Source of the DNA: an uncultured Lachnospiraceae bacterium
Lineage (GTDB): Bacteria > Bacillota > Clostridia > Lachnospirales > Lachnospiraceae
Length of the DNA stretch: 16,549 nt
Assembly (NCBI GenBank): GCA_910579865.1
Contig: CAJTXA010000039.1
Coordinates: 1 to 16,549, forward strand
Direction of reading: 5' to 3'
Made by a program: the position numbers and the translations under genes. How positions within the stretch are numbered: position 1 is the stretch's first letter; every line of letters begins with the position of its first letter. Positions 7,014-14,168 of this stretch are shown piece after piece. The notes below the pieces were generated by a model, which was given only the letters and a program-made list of their open reading frames with translations, ran no database searches and was not told the origin of the DNA.

Positions 7014-8909
7014 ATGAAAAAAATGTTTACAAAAAGGTTATTTATTTATATGATGGTTGCTTTTATGATTACAATAGCTTTTATCTTTGTTTTTCAAACA
7101 TTTAGTGCACAAAAGGAAAATATGCTATCAAGTGAAGAAAAATTAGAAATGGTAAAGGAAAGGCTAATAAGTAATGAGGAAAATATCTTTAAACTAACAA
7201 AAAATTTAAGTGAAGATAATCTAGTAAAAACACGTGCTTTTGCAGATATCTTAGCTGTGGATCAAACAGTTTTAAAAGATTATAGTAGATTACAGGAGAT
7301 TTGTGAGCGATTATTAGTAAATGAATTACATGTAATTGATGAAAATGGAACCATTATCTATAGTACAATTGAAAGTTATATTGGCTTTGATATGGGGAGT
7401 GGAGAACAGTCAGCTGCATTTTTAAAAATTTTAGAAGACCCATCTATTGAAATTGTACAAGAACCGCAACAAAATACCATCGATAAAACAATTTTACAGT
7501 ATATCGGTGTAGCAAGAAAAGATGCAAAAGGATTTGTACAGGTTGGAATTCGTCCAGAAGTTTTGGAGGATATGCTTGCCAATACTGAGATTGATGTTGT
7601 GTTAAGTACAATTGATTTTGGCAATAGTGGATATATTTATGCAATTGATAAGGAAAATGGTACAATTTTAGCTCATCCAAATAAGCAGAAAATTGGAACT
7701 TTAGCAAAGGATATTGGACTTTTAACTGATACAGAAAATGGAAGTGGCAAGATAACAGTAGAAGGTGTGAAAGGATATTATGTGGCGGAAACTTATCAAA
7801 ATATGTTGATAGGAACATTCTTGCCTGTTCATGAATATTATCAGACAAGGACAAATCAAACCATTGTTGTTTCGGTTAGCATGTTTTTGATTTTTTTAGT
7901 TTTATTGTTAATGATTAATCGAACAGTAGAACAAAGGATTGTAAATGGAATTAACCATATTGGAGATTCTATGAAAAAGATTGCTGCAGGAGATTTTCAT
8001 ATTGTAATAAAGGAAGATGGAAATCCAGAATTTATACAACTTTCTGATAATATCAATAAGATGGTTCAAAGTATTCAGGAAAGCATAGAAAAAAATGAAC
8101 AGCTTTTAGAACAACAAAATGCAGATATGGAAAACACGTTGGTATTAGTACAGAATGTTCGAACAGCCAGTTCCGATTTAAATATGGTGTCAAAAGAAAC
8201 TTTGTCAAGTGCAGATGCTATTTATCGTGGAACAGAGGAACAAAAACGAGCAGTAGATGGTTTGGAACAAGTGATGAAAGAGTTAGTAGAAGATCTAAAA
8301 AGTAGTTCAGGTGCTTCTATAAAAGTGACAAATACAACTAAAATAGCTGTAGACACTATGCTACATATGCAAACACAGATGGAAGAATTAAACCATTCGA
8401 TACAAAGAATTAGTGATACTTCCAGAAAAATTGAAAAGATTATTGATGATATTAATTCTATTGCAGGACAGACAAATTTACTTGCTTTAAATGCTTCAAT
8501 TGAGGCGGCAAGAGCAGGAGATATGGGAAAAGGGTTTGCTGTTGTTGCAACGGAGGTAGGAGATTTGGCAACACGTTCTGCACAGGCAGCAAAGGAAACA
8601 AATGAGTTAATTACAAGTGTAATTTTGGCAATTGATGGTGGAAAAGAAATTACGAATCGTACCGTGGAATCTTATCGTCATGTAGTAAGTGATATTGAAA
8701 AAGCAAATACTGGAGTGGAAGAGATTGCAGCTATGGTACGTGAAAATGTAGTTGTGGTAGAAGAGGCTGCAAAAGAAATTAATAAGATATCAGATGTAGT
8801 AAATGTAAATGTAGAGATTTCGCAAAGCAGTAAGCAAATTTCAAATAATATGGCAAATATTACAGAACAGTTGTTAGAGATTGTAAACGAGAATCGTTCC
8901 CATCATTAG
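7014..8909 (+). CDS. Methyl-accepting chemotaxis protein with dCache sensor
   Basis: A 631-residue transmembrane chemoreceptor. The first membrane helix is at about 10-29. An extracellular double-Cache sensor covers about 35-280 (GYIYAIDKENGTILAHPNKQ in the membrane-proximal lobe). The second membrane helix is at about 283-302. A HAMP linker spans about 303-356, and a long cytoplasmic coiled-coil hairpin has its conserved tip at about 480-515 (INSIAGQTNLLALNASIEAA, then RAGDMGKGFAVVATEV). The tip is the site that engages CheA and CheW. There is no C-terminal CheR-tether pentapeptide. The ATG follows GGAGG at good spacing. No che or flagellar gene lies nearby, so it is an orphan receptor that would work with proteins encoded elsewhere. 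dCache domains often bind small metabolites such as amino acids, but the ligand here is unknown. Confidence 0.92.
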   Translation: MKKMFTKRLFIYMMVAFMITIAFIFVFQTFSAQKENMLSSEEKLEMVKERLISNEENIFKLTKNLSEDNLVKTRAFADILAVDQTVLKDYSRLQEICERLLVNELHVIDENGTIIYSTIESYIGFDMGSGEQSAAFLKILEDPSIEIVQEPQQNTIDKTILQYIGVARKDAKGFVQVGIRPEVLEDMLANTEIDVVLSTIDFGNSGYIYAIDKENGTILAHPNKQKIGTLAKDIGLLTDTENGSGKITVEGVKGYYVAETYQNMLIGTFLPVHEYYQTRTNQTIVVSVSMFLIFLVLLLMINRTVEQRIVNGINHIGDSMKKIAAGDFHIVIKEDGNPEFIQLSDNINKMVQSIQESIEKNEQLLEQQNADMENTLVLVQNVRTASSDLNMVSKETLSSADAIYRGTEEQKRAVDGLEQVMKELVEDLKSSSGASIKVTNTTKIAVDTMLHMQTQMEELNHSIQRISDTSRKIEKIIDDINSIAGQTNLLALNASIEAARAGDMGKGFAVVATEVGDLATRSAQAAKETNELITSVILAIDGGKEITNRTVESYRHVVSDIEKANTGVEEIAAMVRENVVVVEEAAKEINKISDVVNVNVEISQSSKQISNNMANITEQLLEIVNENRSHH

Positions 8910-8918
8910 ATAAAATAG

Positions 8919-8947
8919 TTGACAGATAAAAATGTCTATTTTATACT
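8919..8947 (+). promoter_or_regulatory. Strong sigma-A promoter for the FMN riboswitch and ribU
   Basis: Consensus TTGACA (8919-8924), a 17-base spacer and TATACT (8942-8947) lie just upstream of the riboswitch aptamer and begin 10 bases after the chemoreceptor stop codon. Confidence 0.8.
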
Positions 8948-8973
8948 AATATAAAATAAAAATGATAAGAGAG

Positions 8974-9127
8974 AATTCTTCGGGGCAGGGTGTGATTCCC
9001 TACCGGCAGTATAGTCTGCGAACTGTTTTAGAAATAAAACAGCCGATTTGGTGCGATGAAAGTCATCTATTCCAAAACCGACAGTGTAGAAGACAGATGT
9101 CTTTGAAGTCTGGATGAGAGGAGAAAT
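8974..9127 (+). promoter_or_regulatory. FMN riboswitch (RFN element)
   Basis: The conserved RFN blocks appear in order: TCTTCGGGGCAGGGTG, TTCCCTACCGGCAGTATAGT, TGCGAACTG, CAGCCGATTTGGTG, ATTCCAAAACCGACAGT and AGTCTGGATGAGAGGAGA. These make the six-helix aptamer that binds flavin mononucleotide and switches off riboflavin genes when FMN is plentiful. A variable helix (AACTGTTTTAGAAATAAAACAGCC) lies in the middle. Control here is probably by transcription termination, because a strong terminator sits between the aptamer and the ribU start. Confidence 0.95.
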
Positions 9128-9179
9128 TATCTGCAACAGGTGGCTGCCTGTTGTCTGGATAACATTGGAATCGAATTGC

Positions 9180-9220
9180 CCCGATATAGGATGCTGTCTG
9201 CATCTTATATCGGGTTTTTT
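9180..9220 (+). terminator. Riboswitch expression-platform terminator
   Basis: CCCGATATAGGATGC (9180-9194) pairs with GCATCTTATATCGGG (9200-9214), with a single G-U wobble, and six T residues follow. With FMN bound this hairpin should form and stop transcription before ribU. A separate perfect 7-bp hairpin (CAACAGG/CCTGTTG, about 9134-9153) lies between aptamer and terminator. Confidence 0.9.
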
Positions 9221-9260
9221 GTTCTTAGAAGAAGGCTCAATAGAAAAGGAGAGAGTTAAG

Positions 9261-9905
9261 ATGAATCAGACAGCAGAACGTACACAAGTTTTACAAAAGA
9301 AAGCAAGGGTGAATTATAAAAGTACTAAGGTTATGGTGCAGATTGCTATGTTATCAGCAATTGCAATTGTATTAATGTTATTTGAATTTCCACTTCCATT
9401 TGCACCTAGCTTTTATAAGTTGGATTTTAGTGAACTTCCTGTAATAATTGGAGCGTTTGCAATTGGTCCAGCAGCAGGAGTAATGATTGAGGCAGTAAAA
9501 ATTTTATTAAATTTTTTGGTAAATGGAAGTACGACAGCTGGGGTAGGAGAGTTTGCTAATTTTTTAATTGGCTGTTCCTTTGTACTTCCAGCAGCTTTGG
9601 TTTATTCCAGAAAGAAAAGTAGAAAAAGTGCGATACTTGGATTAGTGTTTGGAACTATACTTATGACAGTTGTGGGATGTTTTTTAAATGCTTATGTATT
9701 GCTTCCAGCTTATGCGACCGCATTTCATTGGGAAATATCTGCTTTAATTGAGCTTGGAAGTGCTGTAAATCCAGCAATTCAGAGTTTGTGGGGTTTTATT
9801 TTATTGGCAGTAGCTCCTTTTAATTTACTGAAAGGTATTTTAGTTTCTGGAGTGACAGTATTGATTTATAAGAAAATTAGTTTAGTTTTAAAGGGAAATT
9901 TATAG
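9261..9905 (+). CDS. ribU: Riboflavin ECF transporter S component (RibU)
   Basis: A 214-residue hydrophobic protein with about six membrane segments, the substrate-binding S component of an energy-coupling factor transporter. After a basic cytoplasmic N-terminus come VMVQIAMLSAIAIVLMLFEF (about 29-48) and the RibU-typical region FAPSFYKLDFSELPVIIGAF (about 52-71), then GPAAGVMIEAVKILLNFLVN. The FMN riboswitch directly upstream fixes the substrate as riboflavin with good confidence. The shared energizing module (EcfA, EcfA', EcfT) is not in the window and must come from elsewhere. I place the start at ATG 9261, behind AAAAGGAGAGAG; the longer in-frame reading from 9114 runs through the riboswitch and terminator and is not real. 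Confidence 0.92.
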   Translation: MNQTAERTQVLQKKARVNYKSTKVMVQIAMLSAIAIVLMLFEFPLPFAPSFYKLDFSELPVIIGAFAIGPAAGVMIEAVKILLNFLVNGSTTAGVGEFANFLIGCSFVLPAALVYSRKKSRKSAILGLVFGTILMTVVGCFLNAYVLLPAYATAFHWEISALIELGSAVNPAIQSLWGFILLAVAPFNLLKGILVSGVTVLIYKKISLVLKGNL

Positions 9906-9961
9906 ATCTTCTGCTAAAATGCTTCTTTATACGTTTGTTACAGAGAACTTAGGGTTATAGC

Positions 9962-9989
9962 TTGAAAAATAAATCGAATTTGATATAAT
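9962..9989 (+). promoter_or_regulatory. Putative sigma-A promoter before the YcxB-like gene
   Basis: TTGAAA (9962-9967), a 16-base spacer and TATAAT (9984-9989). A hairpin starts immediately after the -10 box (see the 9990-10019 entry), so the start site would fall inside its left arm. Confidence 0.5.
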
Positions 9990-10019
9990 AAAGGATATTG
10001 CGTAAAGTAATATCCTTTT
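9990..10019 (+). terminator. Hairpin, probable ribU terminator
   Basis: AAAGGATATT (9990-9999) and AATATCCTTT (10009-10018) form a perfect 10-bp stem with a 9-base loop and a short T-run. It can end the ribU transcript. A transcript starting from the promoter just upstream would contain only part of the left arm and so could escape it. Confidence 0.55.
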
Positions 10020-10077
10020 AAACATTTATTTATGGTAAGAAGAGAGGTTGTTAGAAGTAAAGTAGGAGAAAAAGATT

Positions 10078-10569
10078 ATGGATGAGAATATGGTTCAGGT
10101 ATCAATTAAAGTAGAAACAATGGATATGTTTTTCTTTCTGCTGCAACATACGTATCGTAGTATTGCAGGAATTTGTGGAGTTTTATTTAGTGTTGCTGCA
10201 TTTATCGTTTTGCTGTGGACTTGGGGAACAGTAAGTACCTCTTATATGGTGCTTTTAGCTGTATGCAGTGCTTTATTTACTATAATAAATCCATTTATGC
10301 TACTTAGCAAATCCGCAAAACAGATAGTTTTGAATCCGGCAATGAAAACACCAATTATTTACCAGTTTGGTGAGAATGGGTTTACGATGAAGCAGGGAAA
10401 AGAAGAAGCATCAGCAGAATATCGCAGTCTTTATCGTATCAGAAATACAAAAAATTATATTTATCTTTATGGGACTGGAACACGTGCTAATATTATTTCA
10501 AAAAAACAACTGGGACAACAGGCGCAAAAGGTAACGGAATTAATAATGAACGGAAGAAATAAAGAATAA
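10078..10569 (+). CDS. YcxB-like membrane protein
   Basis: A 163-residue protein with two predicted membrane helices at about 30-48 (SIAGICGVLFSVAAFIVLLW) and 56-76 (SYMVLLAVCSALFTIINPFM). A soluble C-terminal half follows, with YQFGENGFTMKQGKEEASAE, YRSLYRIRNTKNYIYLYG and ISKKQLGQQAQ. That order, two helices and then a beta-rich stretch ending in an I-x-K-x-x-L motif, fits the YcxB-like C-terminal domain family (PF14317), whose function is unknown. The ATG at 10078 is preceded by AGTAGGAGAAA. Only 19 bases separate its stop from tsaE, so it probably heads the operon that continues with the t6A genes. I infer no specific role. Confidence 0.7.
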   Translation: MDENMVQVSIKVETMDMFFFLLQHTYRSIAGICGVLFSVAAFIVLLWTWGTVSTSYMVLLAVCSALFTIINPFMLLSKSAKQIVLNPAMKTPIIYQFGENGFTMKQGKEEASAEYRSLYRIRNTKNYIYLYGTGTRANIISKKQLGQQAQKVTELIMNGRNKE

Positions 10570-10588
10570 ATAGGGAGGGTTTGCTTGT

Positions 10589-11023
10589 ATGAAACAAGTG
10601 GAAAGTTATAGTGCAGCAGATACATTTTCGATTGGAAAAGAGTTGGGAAGTCAAGCATTAGCTGGACAGGTCTACTGTCTTGAAGGGGAACTAGGGGTTG
10701 GAAAGACTGTGTTTACACAAGGATTTGCAAGTGGACTTGGAATTTCTGAGTCAGTAAATAGTCCTACTTTTACAATATTGCAGGAGTATCAAAAAGGAAG
10801 AATTCCACTTTATCATTTTGATGTTTATCGGATTACAGATGTAGAAGAGATGGAGGAAATTGGATATGCTGATTATTTTTATGGAGATGGAGTTTGTCTT
10901 ATAGAATGGGCAGGACAAATAGAAGAGATTTTGCCAGTAGAACAGGTTCGAATTCGAATAGAGAAAAATTTAGAGAAAGGATTTGATTATCGAATGATTT
11001 CTATAGCAGGAGAAAAATTTTAA
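10589..11023 (+). CDS. tsaE: tRNA t6A biosynthesis ATPase TsaE
   Basis: A 144-residue P-loop ATPase that works with TsaB and TsaD to transfer the threonylcarbamoyl group to A37 of ANN-decoding tRNAs, probably resetting the complex after each round. The Walker A loop GELGVGKT is at 33-40, the switch-like SPTFTI at 58-63, HFDVYR at 76-81 and the terminal signature IEWAGQ at 105-110; order and length are typical. The ATG is preceded by AGGGAGGG. Only 19 bases separate it from tsaB, so the two are almost certainly in one operon. Partner genes tsaB and tsaD are in this window; tsaC (Sua5/YrdC), which makes the threonylcarbamoyl-adenylate substrate, is not. Confidence 0.96.
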   Translation: MKQVESYSAADTFSIGKELGSQALAGQVYCLEGELGVGKTVFTQGFASGLGISESVNSPTFTILQEYQKGRIPLYHFDVYRITDVEEMEEIGYADYFYGDGVCLIEWAGQIEEILPVEQVRIRIEKNLEKGFDYRMISIAGEKF

Positions 11024-11042
11024 AAAGGAGGTTGAAATAGGA

Positions 11043-11768
11043 ATGAAAATATTGGCTTTCGATTCTTCTTCTTTTGTAGCATCAGTAGCAGTAGTGATGG
11101 ATACTGTTTTAATGGCAGAATACACCGTAAATTTTAAGAAAACACATTCCCAAACACTGTTGCCTATGGTAGATGAAATAGCAAAAATGATAGAATTGGA
11201 TTTAGAAACAGTTGATGCAATTGCAGTAGCAGCTGGTCCAGGGTCATTTACTGGATTGCGAATTGGGTCTGCTACAGCAAAAGGATTCGGGCTGGCTTTA
11301 GGAAAACCTTTGATTTCTGTACCTACAATTGATGCAATGGCTTATGGACTTTTTGGTTTTACAGATTTGGTTGTACCAATTATGGATGCAAAGAGAAATC
11401 AGGTTTATACTGGTATTTATCAGTTTCTTTTTGAGAATGGGCAGTATCGAATGGAAGTATTACATCCACAATGGGCAGTTGATATAAAAGAACTTCTTAT
11501 AGAATTAAATCAGAAAGAAAAACGAGTCGTATTTACTGGGGATGGTATTTTAGTTTATCAAGAACAGATAGCAGAAAAACTGAAGGTTCCATATAGTTTT
11601 GCTCCTCCTCATTTAAATCGGCAGAGAGCAGGTGCAGTTGGGGCATTGGCAGAAGTTTATTTTATAGAGGGTAAACTAGAAAGTGCTGCTGAACATAAAC
11701 CAAATTATTTGCGATTGTCTCAGGCAGAGAGAGAACGAAAAGAAAAAGAGGAAGGCGGCTCTATATGA
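11043..11768 (+). CDS. tsaB: tRNA t6A biosynthesis scaffold TsaB
   Basis: A 241-residue protein of the ASKHA fold, the inactive partner and scaffold of TsaD in the t6A-synthesising complex. The N-terminal strand ILAFDSSSFVASVAV (3-17) and the family loop AAGPGSFTGLRIGSATAKG (63-81) are clear. KTHSQTLLPMVDE (33-45) matches the usual TsaB helix, and the protein ends with YLRLSQAERE, as many TsaB proteins do. It lacks the metal-binding His pair of TsaD, as expected. The start ATG at 11043 follows AAAAAGGAGG at good spacing. Its stop overlaps the rimI start by 4 bases (ATGA), which indicates translational coupling. Confidence 0.95.
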   Translation: MKILAFDSSSFVASVAVVMDTVLMAEYTVNFKKTHSQTLLPMVDEIAKMIELDLETVDAIAVAAGPGSFTGLRIGSATAKGFGLALGKPLISVPTIDAMAYGLFGFTDLVVPIMDAKRNQVYTGIYQFLFENGQYRMEVLHPQWAVDIKELLIELNQKEKRVVFTGDGILVYQEQIAEKLKVPYSFAPPHLNRQRAGAVGALAEVYFIEGKLESAAEHKPNYLRLSQAERERKEKEEGGSI

Positions 11769-12250
11769 TAATAGTTCGCTTGATGAAAGAAGAGGACTGT
11801 AAAGCAGTCGCAGCAATAGAACAGGTTTGTTTTTCCTGTCCCTGGTCAGAACAATCATTTTTAGATGCAATAAAAAGAAGAGATGTATTTTATTTGGTTG
11901 CAGAGAAAGAAGAGAAACGGGAAATTATTGGTTATATTGGAGTATGGCAATCTTTTGAAGAAGCAGATATTACAAATGTGGCAGTTGTACCAGAGGAAAG
12001 AAAAAAGGGAATAGGATTGCTGCTTTTGGAATCTATGATAAAAGAAGCACTATACCGTGGAATTTTGGCATTAGTACTAGAAGTACGAGCTAGTAATCAA
12101 GCAGCAATTCAACTTTATAAAAAGGCTGGTTTTATGGTAGAAGGGGTTCGAACTGGGTATTATGAAAAGCCAAAGGAAGATGCACTTCTTATGTGGAATC
12201 GCAGTTTGAGAGGAATTACCATTGAAAAGCAGAAAAATTATCCTGTATAA
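11765..12250 (+). CDS. rimI: Ribosomal protein S18 alanine N-acetyltransferase (RimI)
   Basis: A 161-residue GNAT-fold acetyltransferase. The acetyl-CoA loop PEERKKGIG (76-84) carries the R/Q-x-x-G-x-G pattern. The RimI-typical segment EVRASNQAAIQLYKKAGF (106-123) and the C-terminal GYYEKPKEDALLM (131-143) are both present. RimI acetylates the N-terminal Ala of ribosomal protein S18 in E. coli; in Firmicutes the gene commonly sits between tsaB and tsaD, as here. Its start overlaps the tsaB stop (ATGA), so the two are coupled. In other organisms such enzymes can have broader N-terminal substrates, so the S18 assignment rests on family and position. Confidence 0.9.
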   Translation: MIIVRLMKEEDCKAVAAIEQVCFSCPWSEQSFLDAIKRRDVFYLVAEKEEKREIIGYIGVWQSFEEADITNVAVVPEERKKGIGLLLLESMIKEALYRGILALVLEVRASNQAAIQLYKKAGFMVEGVRTGYYEKPKEDALLMWNRSLRGITIEKQKNYPV

Positions 12251-12308
12251 TAGATCTATCTAGTATTTATGTGATTGGATTAGATGGATAACTTGGGAGG
12301 AAGGACAG

Positions 12309-12557
12309 ATGAGGAAATACAATGGGCAGAAAGAAACGAGGTTAGAACGGGCAATTTGTAATTGCTGCGGAAAAGAGTTACTTGTAGAAAACGGAATTTT
12401 AAAAGAAGGTTTTTGCGAGATTGCAGTTGCATGGGGATATTTTTCGAAAAAGGATGGTATGCAGCATAGTTTTGATCTATGTGAGGATTGTTATGATAAA
12501 ATTGTAAAACAGTTTAAAGTTTCTGTGGAGGAAGTAGAAGAAAAAGAATATCTGTAG
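12309..12557 (+). CDS. Small Cys-rich protein, probable zinc-binding
   Basis: An 82-residue protein I cannot assign to a characterised family. Two Cys pairs, C17-x-x-C20 (CNCC, with an extra C19) and C58-x-x-C61 (CEDC), plus H53, look like a split zinc ribbon. Between them is IAVAWGYFSKKDGMQHSFDL, an aromatic patch. The C-terminus is acidic. Start ATG 12309 has an excellent ribosome binding site (GGGAGGAAGG). It lies in the t6A/rimI/RNase Z gene run, 58 bases after rimI and 76 before the RNase Z start. Proteins of this size and pattern appear as conserved hypotheticals in clostridia. A structural or nucleic-acid-related role is possible but not shown. Confidence 0.75.
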   Translation: MRKYNGQKETRLERAICNCCGKELLVENGILKEGFCEIAVAWGYFSKKDGMQHSFDLCEDCYDKIVKQFKVSVEEVEEKEYL

Positions 12558-12633
12558 CATTTATAAAGAAAATGTGTTAAAATGGAAAAGCAAGACAAGA
12601 AAACGGGTATGTCTGCAAGAAGGAGAAAGTAGG

Positions 12634-13545
12634 ATGTTAGATATATGCTTATTGGGGACAGGTGGGATGATGCCCCTTCCCTATCGTTGGCTTACAGCAC
12701 TGATGGTACGTTATAATGGAAGCAATCTTTTGATTGATTGTGGGGAAGGAACACAGATTGCAATAAAAGAAAAGGGATGGAGCTTTAAGCCAATTGATAT
12801 TATCTGTTTTACACATTATCATGCGGATCATATCAGTGGTTTACCAGGATTGTTACTTACAATGGGAAATGCGGAACGGAGTGAACCACTGACTTTGATT
12901 GGGCCAAAAGGATTGGAACGGGTGGTAAATGCATTGCGAATTATTGCACCAGAGCTGCCCTTTTCAATTAATTTTATTGAATTGTCAGAGGCCAAAGAAA
13001 CAATACATCAAAATGGCTATCGAATTGAAGCATTTCGAGTCAATCATAATGTAGTATGTTATGGGTATTCTGTCTGGATTGATCGAATTGGAAAGTTTTT
13101 GCCAGAGAAAGCAAGAGAATATGGTGTGCCATTAAAATTTTGGAATCTTTTACAAAAAGGAAATAGTGTGGAAGTAGATGGACAAGTTATAACGCCAGAT
13201 ATGGTGCTTGGAGAAAAGCGGAAAGGAATTCATCTGACTTATTGTACAGATTCTAGACCAACAGCTTCTATGATAGAAGCAGCAAAAGAAGCAGATTTGC
13301 TGATTTGTGAGGGAATGTATGGAGAGGATGGAAAAGAGGCAAAAGCAAAAGAATATAAACATATGACATTTTTGGAAGCAGCAAAAGTAGCAGAGGAAGC
13401 GAAGGCAAAAAGAATGTGGTTGACACATTATAGCCCATCTCTTATGAAAGCAGAAGAATTTATGTCAGGGGTAAAAGAAATTTTTCCAACAGCAGAACCA
13501 GGAAAAGATGGAAAAAGTATGACACTTTATTTTGAAGAGGAATAG
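12634..13545 (+). CDS. rnz: Ribonuclease Z (metallo-beta-lactamase fold)
   Basis: A 303-residue metallo-beta-lactamase fold protein, best read as ribonuclease Z, the endonuclease that trims 3' trailers from pre-tRNA. The zinc and catalytic motifs are complete: THYHADH with H61, H63, D65 and H66; H138 in NHN; D206 in CTDSRPT; H243 in KHMT; and H265 in LTHYS. DCGEGTQ (35-41) is also the family pattern. A long flexible insert, where RNase Z carries its tRNA-binding exosite, appears to fall at about 150-190. ATG 12634, behind AAGGAGAAAGTAGG, is better than the in-frame ATG 20 codons upstream because LDICLLGTG is the family's first strand. An alternative is another MBL-fold hydrolase, but the CTDSRP motif favours RNase Z. 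Confidence 0.88.
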   Translation: MLDICLLGTGGMMPLPYRWLTALMVRYNGSNLLIDCGEGTQIAIKEKGWSFKPIDIICFTHYHADHISGLPGLLLTMGNAERSEPLTLIGPKGLERVVNALRIIAPELPFSINFIELSEAKETIHQNGYRIEAFRVNHNVVCYGYSVWIDRIGKFLPEKAREYGVPLKFWNLLQKGNSVEVDGQVITPDMVLGEKRKGIHLTYCTDSRPTASMIEAAKEADLLICEGMYGEDGKEAKAKEYKHMTFLEAAKVAEEAKAKRMWLTHYSPSLMKAEEFMSGVKEIFPTAEPGKDGKSMTLYFEEE

Positions 13546-13556
13546 GAGGCGGTTGT

Positions 13557-14126
13557 ATGAAAAAATATCGTGGATTGATTATTGCCGTAATATTAATTGG
13601 TTTAGGACTTGGATATTATGCTTATTTGTCCAATCGGAATACATCAACACCTGCAGAAAACAAGATAAATTCTTCCGATGCAGAAAAATTAATTGCAAAA
13701 GATATTGAGAAGAATTATCCTAATACACCTGTAAAGGTAGTAGAATTATATAGTGATTTTACATTAGCGTTTTATTCTGCAGATATAGAGGAAGATACGT
13801 TAGAGAAATTGATAAAACAGTCTATGCTTTTATTTGATAAAGAGCTTTTAACAGTAAATTCAGAAGAAGATTTAATTCAAAAAGCAAAAGAAGAGGTAGA
13901 AGAATATCGCAGTAAGTCACAGACAATTACCAGATATATTTTGGAAGATAGTAGAGATGTAGAGTATTATACGTTGGAAAATATTTCCTATTGTGTAGTA
14001 ACAGTAGAATATTTTATTCGAAATTCCAATGGAGGACTTGCAAAAACCTATGAGGATTTTATGTTAAGAAAAGATGAGTATGATAAATGGAGAATTATGG
14101 GATGGCAATTGACCAGTGAATCGTAA
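13557..14126 (+). CDS. Single-pass membrane-anchored protein, unknown (possibly DUF6715)
   Basis: A 189-residue protein with a short basic N-terminus (MKKYR) and one hydrophobic segment at about 6-24 (GLIIAVILIGLGLGYYAYL), either a membrane anchor or an uncleaved signal; there is no lipobox Cys. The rest is a soluble domain of about 160 residues, rich in Glu and Lys, that would lie outside the membrane. It has KDIEKNYPNTPVKVVELYSD near its start and a late beta-rich stretch (ISYCVVTVEYFIRNSNGGLA, then EDFMLRKDEYDKWRIMGW). It resembles small lachnospiral proteins annotated as DUF6715, but I cannot prove this here. The start follows AGGAGGCGG, only 11 bases after the RNase Z stop, so it is in the same operon. 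No function can be assigned. Confidence 0.7.
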   Translation: MKKYRGLIIAVILIGLGLGYYAYLSNRNTSTPAENKINSSDAEKLIAKDIEKNYPNTPVKVVELYSDFTLAFYSADIEEDTLEKLIKQSMLLFDKELLTVNSEEDLIQKAKEEVEEYRSKSQTITRYILEDSRDVEYYTLENISYCVVTVEYFIRNSNGGLAKTYEDFMLRKDEYDKWRIMGWQLTSES

Positions 14127-14168
14127 GAGTAGAAGAATTTTGATATTCGATATGGAAAGGAAACAAAG

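Noticed and set aside
9114..9260. In-frame upstream extension of ribU starting inside the riboswitch
   Set aside because: It runs through the aptamer end and the terminator hairpin, and the ATG at 9261 has a proper ribosome binding site and fits the family start.
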